A stretch of DNA of 64,000 nucleotides. It comes from Fibrobacter succinogenes. Its GTDB lineage: Bacteria > Fibrobacterota > Fibrobacteria > Fibrobacterales > Fibrobacteraceae. The notes under the pieces were generated by a model, which worked only from the letters and a program-made list of their open reading frames with translations, searched no databases and was not told the origin of the DNA. Of this stretch, positions 60,335 through 64,000 are shown piece after piece (within the stretch, counting starts at the first letter, position 1; every line of letters begins with the position of its first letter). The translations under genes were made by a program, and so were the position numbers. The stretch covers positions 174,259 through 238,258 of the forward strand of contig CACVQR010000003.1 in assembly GCA_902756345.1 (NCBI GenBank), given 5' to 3'.

Positions 60335-60967
60335 CTAGCTTGGGGTGCCACCAAATGCGGCGAATGCGATTATTAAGCCTACTATCCCTGCTATATATGC
60401 CATGAATAGCAGAATGCCTGCGTAAATTCCGCCGAGAAGGTCGTCCGCCATCACTCCCCATGCCCCGGGAAATTTTTCGAAGCGGTGGATTCCAAGTGGC
60501 TTAAGAATATCGAAAAAGCGGAATAATGCGAATCCAAGAGGCAATATAATATAAGGAAAACCAATAATCCATTGTGGATTAACGAAGGCGAACGTCATAA
60601 AAATACCGCAGACTTCGTCAATCACAATCCAGCCCGGATCTTCGGTGCTGGTATCCCTCATTGCCTTGTTTACGAAGGGAATAGCCCCAAAAAAGACAAC
60701 GATGGCTGCAATTAAAAAGAACGGATTAAAGGATAAAAAGTAGGGCTCAATCGACTGGCTCGTTAGTGGGGTAAATGTTTTTACCGCTAAAAAGGCCATG
60801 GGGTAGGCGACAATAGTAGCAGCCAAACTTCCCATGGTGCCAGGGGCTTTGGGCGACATGCCCGAGCCAAAGAAGGTTGTTACGAGAGTAGACAAGAAAT
60901 CGGTGCCCCGCCACTCGTGGGGCACTCGTTTTTTGCCGTATTTCTCTTTAAGTTCCTCGCGGTTCAC
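60335..60967 (-). CDS. pgpA: Phosphatidylglycerophosphatase A
   Basis: A 210-residue membrane phosphatase of phosphatidylglycerol synthesis. Family motifs: FFGSGMSPKAPGTMGSLAA at the N-terminal active-site region, DPGWIVIDEVCGIFMTF with conserved Asp/Glu, and FALFRFFDILKPLGIHRFEKFPGAWGVMADDLLGGIYAG. Four membrane helices are expected. A small acidic protein gene lies 20 bases upstream on the same strand. Confidence 0.93.
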   Translation of the reverse strand: MNREELKEKYGKKRVPHEWRGTDFLSTLVTTFFGSGMSPKAPGTMGSLAATIVAYPMAFLAVKTFTPLTSQSIEPYFLSFNPFFLIAAIVVFFGAIPFVNKAMRDTSTEDPGWIVIDEVCGIFMTFAFVNPQWIIGFPYIILPLGFALFRFFDILKPLGIHRFEKFPGAWGVMADDLLGGIYAGILLFMAYIAGIVGLIIAFAAFGGTPS

Positions 60968-60987
60968 GAGAAATTAGTTGTCCTCGC

Positions 60988-61194
60988 TTAATTATCCTCA
61001 TATTCGGAGCTGCCCCAGCCGTCGAGGTCGCCCGCTGCACGGCCAAGAGTTGCACCGCCGAGGATTTCGTCAATGCCCTTGTCTTCGGAATCGTCGTCCT
61101 CTTCTTCGAAGATGGAAGCTTCTTCCATTTCGAGGTCGTCGTTCGGAATGATCGGATCGTCATCCAGCGCGTTCTTGCTCTTCTTTCCAGCCAT
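60988..61194 (-). CDS. Small acidic hypothetical protein
   Basis: A 68-residue protein, strongly acidic in the middle (DDLEMEEASIFEEEDDDSEDKG) with a short basic N-terminus (MAGKKSKN) and a Gly-rich C-terminal part. TCTCC (GGAGA on the coding strand) lies 6-7 bases before the ATG. It has no recognisable domain and is probably disordered. It shares a transcript with pgpA. Confidence 0.7.
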   Translation of the reverse strand: MAGKKSKNALDDDPIIPNDDLEMEEASIFEEEDDDSEDKGIDEILGGATLGRAAGDLDGWGSSEYEDN

Positions 61195-61320
61195 ATTTTC
61201 TCCTTGGTGAAGGCGTTTTCGTATTCTTTACCGCTATATTATAAAATTTTTTGTAAAAAAGGAGATTTTTTTCAAAAAAAGTGAAAAAAATCATTTTTTT
61301 TTACAAAATGTCCTAATTTG

Positions 61321-63120
61321 CTATAAATGGCCGTATTTAGGCTTCTTGAATTTGCTCAAATTGCGGCAGGTCAGCACAAACGAAGTACGGCTTCCTGTTC
61401 TATTGAGGAACTTTACTGCGACAATCAATTTGCAAGAATAAATGGTCATGGCGCAATCTATAGGGATTTTTTGTTCCTCCGTGTCAAGCATGGCCTGTCG
61501 TAGCATGGCGCGTTCTTCTGGGAATTTGTCAATAAATTCGTTAATGATTTGCTCATGCGTTCTAGCGCCGATGGATGCCATGAAGTCAGAGAAGGCTTTG
61601 TTTGTATAAATGAACTGGAACTTCCCGTCGATCAGTTCGAACAGGGCGGTTGGCATAAAGTTGACTGTCGTATTGCGGTTAATAATCAGGGGACGGTTGT
61701 CCAAAAGGTTCACGGTCCCTATCGTATCGTAGTATTCCTTGAGTTCTGATGGCTCGCTTACTTCATATCTGCAATACTTTTCCCTGTTGTTCTGATATTC
61801 TTCGACAGGCATGGGCTTACCAAAATAGTACCCCTGGATAATTTCGCAGCCGATCATTTTAAGGTATTCATACTGTTCCTTGGTTTCGACGCCTTCGGCA
61901 AGCGTATGGATGCCGAGTTTCTTGGCCATGTCGACAATCGAGGCGATAATGAGCTTGGATTTTGGGTTTGTGTCGAATGTACGCAAAAAACTCATGTCGA
62001 TTTTCAATAGATCGAAATCGTAGGACTGCAGGTTGCCGAATGAGCTGAAACCAGAACCAAAGTCGTCAAGCCAAACCTCGTAGCCGTCGGCCCTAAAAGC
62101 TTTAATGGTCTCGGCAAGGTTTGTATTTTGCGACGAAAAGGCGCTTTCGGTGACTTCTAGGTTCAGATACTTTTTGGGGATGTTGTACTTGGCGACCGCA
62201 TCGTCAACAATTTTTTTGATATCACTGAGTTCAAAATCCAGTCGTGACAGGTTTACTGAAATGGGTTCGTAGGCGTACCCGCTATCCATGTCGTCGCGAA
62301 TGTCTTTGCAAGCCTGTTCGATAATAAGAGCATCCAGCCTGTGAATCAGGTGGAATTTTTCAAAAATTTCGATAAAAATGAATGGCGGAATGATGCCGCG
62401 CACGGGGTCTATCCAGCGGGCGAGGGCTTCGTAACCACAGACTTTGCCTGTAAGTGCTCGAACAACGGGCTGATAAAAAATCTTGAAGTATCCTTTTTCG
62501 AACGCCTCTTCAAAATGCTCCAGCACATATTGCTGCTGTTCATGTTTCTTGTTGAGTTCGTCGTCGAAAACGGCATATTCTTTGTTGAACATCCCATGAA
62601 TTTCGCGACAGGCAAGAGAGGCTCTGTCCATCATCACGATGGGTTTTTGCGGAGTTCCGTCAGCAACGTAAATACCGGCCTTAAGTTGGTTGCGTAGTCC
62701 GCCTTCAAAGTGGCCCATCACCAGGTTCAATTCTTTGACTCGGTTGACGATATCTTCAACGGTAAGATTCAAGCTAATGACGACCAGGTGGTCTGCTCCG
62801 GCGCGTAAAACGGTTTCTCCTTCAAAAAGGCGCTTGAGCTCGTCCCTGAATTTGCAGAGGTATTCGTTTCCGCCTTGGTATGAGAATTTTTGGTTAATCG
62901 TCTTGAAATTCATCACGTTAAAGAACGTGATGGTCGATCTTTCAAGAGGGTAAAAGTTGGGATCTTTTTGGGTTTGGGCAAAGAACCATGCCACAAAATT
63001 AAGGCCTGTAATCGAGTCTTCTTTCTCGATAATTGAAGTGCTTGGGCCCGCTCCCATGGGATGCATCATTTTCGGTTCGCTATGCTCCACGACCTTTTTC
63101 TCCTGTTGTCTTATGTTCAA
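61321..63120 (-). CDS. Degenerate GGDEF-EAL protein with C-terminal PAS-like domain
   Basis: A 599-residue cytoplasmic protein. The GGDEF-like domain (residues ~35-195) has lost its active site, reading RAGADHLVVIS. The EAL domain (~205-450) is complete: FYQPVVRALTGKVCGYEALARW, LNLEVTESAF, WLDDFGSGFSSFGNL, KIDMSFLRTF and HTLAEGVETKEQ, so phosphodiesterase activity is likely. Residues ~490-590 resemble a PAS domain (FMPTALFELIDGKFQFIYTNKAFSDFMASIG), an uncommon C-terminal position. No membrane segment. Confidence 0.9.
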   Translation of the reverse strand: MNIRQQEKKVVEHSEPKMMHPMGAGPSTSIIEKEDSITGLNFVAWFFAQTQKDPNFYPLERSTITFFNVMNFKTINQKFSYQGGNEYLCKFRDELKRLFEGETVLRAGADHLVVISLNLTVEDIVNRVKELNLVMGHFEGGLRNQLKAGIYVADGTPQKPIVMMDRASLACREIHGMFNKEYAVFDDELNKKHEQQQYVLEHFEEAFEKGYFKIFYQPVVRALTGKVCGYEALARWIDPVRGIIPPFIFIEIFEKFHLIHRLDALIIEQACKDIRDDMDSGYAYEPISVNLSRLDFELSDIKKIVDDAVAKYNIPKKYLNLEVTESAFSSQNTNLAETIKAFRADGYEVWLDDFGSGFSSFGNLQSYDFDLLKIDMSFLRTFDTNPKSKLIIASIVDMAKKLGIHTLAEGVETKEQYEYLKMIGCEIIQGYYFGKPMPVEEYQNNREKYCRYEVSEPSELKEYYDTIGTVNLLDNRPLIINRNTTVNFMPTALFELIDGKFQFIYTNKAFSDFMASIGARTHEQIINEFIDKFPEERAMLRQAMLDTEEQKIPIDCAMTIYSCKLIVAVKFLNRTGSRTSFVLTCRNLSKFKKPKYGHL

Positions 63121-63140
63121 TTTAACTAAAGAAAACAGGA

Positions 63141-63171
63141 AAAGGGACTTTCCCTTGAAAAAAGTCCCTTT
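63141..63171 (-). terminator. Terminator after the UPF0340 gene
   Basis: AAAGGGACTTT/AAAGTCCCTTT stem with a short loop and T-rich flank on the minus strand, ~43 bases past the stop codon of the UPF0340 gene. Confidence 0.75.
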
Positions 63172-63213
63172 TTATTACGATTTTCTTACTCCAATTTGGA
63201 ATATTCGTTTTTT

Positions 63214-63813
63214 TTAGAATTTCGGATAGCCGTCCTTGAGACTTTCGTCATAGTGGGCGCGTTCTCCGCCGATAAACTTCGGGCGCGTGCGCGCCGCAAT
63301 CAAAATAGCTTTGCCAATATGCGTCTGCTGCATGTGGACAGGAACCGCGACTTCCTTCAGGTGCATGCCGATGAGCGTTCCGCCGATATCGAGCCCGGCA
63401 TCTGCCCTGATATGTTCGATGGCGACGGGGTGTTCGAATGCGCTGTAGCAGGCGGTGGCAAAAGAGCCCCCGGCCTTGGGCTGCGGAACAACGTTCACGA
63501 TTTCGGCATTGAGCACGGCCGCGTGCTCGACGATGATGGCTCGGTTCAGGTGTTCGCAGCACTGCGCCGCGATGTAGATGCCGAGCGGCTTGAACACGGA
63601 CGAAAGCCCTTCGAAAATCGCCTTGCCGACTTCGGGCACGGAGTGGCTACCGATGTCGTTTCCGAGCGTGGAACTCGTGCTGCAACCGATAACCACAATA
63701 TTGCCCGCCGTGAGGTGAGCCTTTTCTACGAGTTCCTTCGCGGCGTTCATCGCGTCGTTACGAATCTGTTCAACAATTGCTTTGTCGTCTATTTCGTATG
63801 TAATGCCTGCCAT
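63214..63813 (-). CDS. UPF0340 (DUF436, YwlG-like) protein
   Basis: A 199-residue protein of the TIGR01440 family, function not established. Characteristic segments are VVIGCSTSSTLGNDIGSHSVPEVGKAIFEGL, IYIAAQCCEHLNRAIIVE, VNVVPQPKAGGSFATACYSAF, AGLDIGGTLIGMHLKEVAVPV and IGGERAHYD. Length and order are typical. The 95-base gap to guaA contains a short AAAAAGC-CAGCTTTTT-like hairpin and GC-rich motifs, nothing coding. Confidence 0.92.
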   Translation of the reverse strand: MAGITYEIDDKAIVEQIRNDAMNAAKELVEKAHLTAGNIVVIGCSTSSTLGNDIGSHSVPEVGKAIFEGLSSVFKPLGIYIAAQCCEHLNRAIIVEHAAVLNAEIVNVVPQPKAGGSFATACYSAFEHPVAIEHIRADAGLDIGGTLIGMHLKEVAVPVHMQQTHIGKAILIAARTRPKFIGGERAHYDESLKDGYPKF

Positions 63814-63908
63814 ATTAACTTACTCCCATTGCGCTTTCACTTTGTTCAAGCGCGTGTTCACGCGGCTCGGTCATGACAAAAAGCCAGCTTTTTGTCGCGA
63901 CTCTCGCC

Positions 63909-64000
63909 TTATTCCCACTCAATGGTTCCGGGAGGCTTGTGCGTCACGTCGTACCACAGGCTGCCAGCGCCTTCGGCCTCGAACTTGCGCCAGAGTCCGG
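63909..64000 (-). CDS. guaA: GMP synthase (glutamine-hydrolysing), C-terminal end only
   Basis: The last 29 codons and stop of a gene continuing past the window. The translation GLWRKFEAEGAGSLWYDVT is followed by HKPPGTIEWE, the near-invariant C-terminus of GuaA, which forms the dimer interface and phosphate site. Confidence 0.88.
   Translation of the reverse strand, partial: GLWRKFEAEGAGSLWYDVTHKPPGTIEWE

Overview
The window reads as a chromosomal segment of a Fibrobacter species (phylum Fibrobacterota). Four things point there: three proteins with the Fibrobacter succinogenes major paralogous (FISUMP, TIGR02145) domain; Ser-rich linkers behind lipobox cysteines; a tmRNA encoding the tag ADENYALAA; and a lexA operator that fits TGCNCN4GTGCA, the LexA box I recall being reported for F. 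succinogenes. Coding density is high and there is no large prophage, CRISPR array or rRNA operon.

Layout. 1-9644: lysS (5' cut by the window edge), a small AT-rich four-helix-bundle gene between inverted heptamer arrays, the LolE-type permease, an accessory block (FISUMP lipoprotein, AAA/DUF4143 ATPase, small ORF), lolD, clpC and an adenylate kinase. 9820-23033: a Wzc-like tyrosine kinase, citramalate synthase, hisD, a cNMP-binding GGDEF protein, an amidohydrolase, CvpA, a Ser/Thr kinase, nadB and a periplasmic PpiC foldase. 23094-34301: tRNA-Glu, a GGDEF/EAL protein, TatD, greA, a DUF2062-DUF1015 ORF, signal peptidase I, lepA, cyclophilin, a DksA-like protein with a histone-like tail, and lexA. 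34623-40675: an accessory region with a secreted caspase-fold (C25-like) protease, a divergent 46-residue peptide gene, tmRNA with partial copies of its 5' end upstream, and a 1036-residue FISUMP lipoprotein with 17 cysteine-pair repeats. 40767-64000: mfd, a second TatD-like hydrolase, an outer-membrane porin-like protein, a PIN protein, YraN, a kinase/FHA-ABC transporter operon, an aspartate aminotransferase, an RND exporter, an Omp85-like barrel, purB, a third FISUMP protein, pgpA, an EAL protein, a UPF0340 protein and the 3' end of guaA.

How the genes fit together. Envelope biogenesis dominates: LolDE, signal peptidase, PpiC foldase, cyclophilin, BY-kinase, Omp85-like barrel, RND exporter and FISUMP proteins. 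Signalling genes are also frequent: two Hanks-type kinases, one translationally coupled to an FHA-ABC exporter, and three GGDEF/EAL proteins.

The most unusual structure is a set of intergenic arrays built on a 7-nt period. I see four sequence families. In several, each heptamer carries a stop codon, so one strand is closed in all three frames. They directly abut, or even supply, the stop or start codons of neighbouring genes, and one family flanks the four-helix-bundle gene as an inverted pair. A second theme is a recurrent TATATT-type -10 element placed so that several genes (AAA ATPase, greA, mfd, a TatD homologue) should give leaderless mRNAs.
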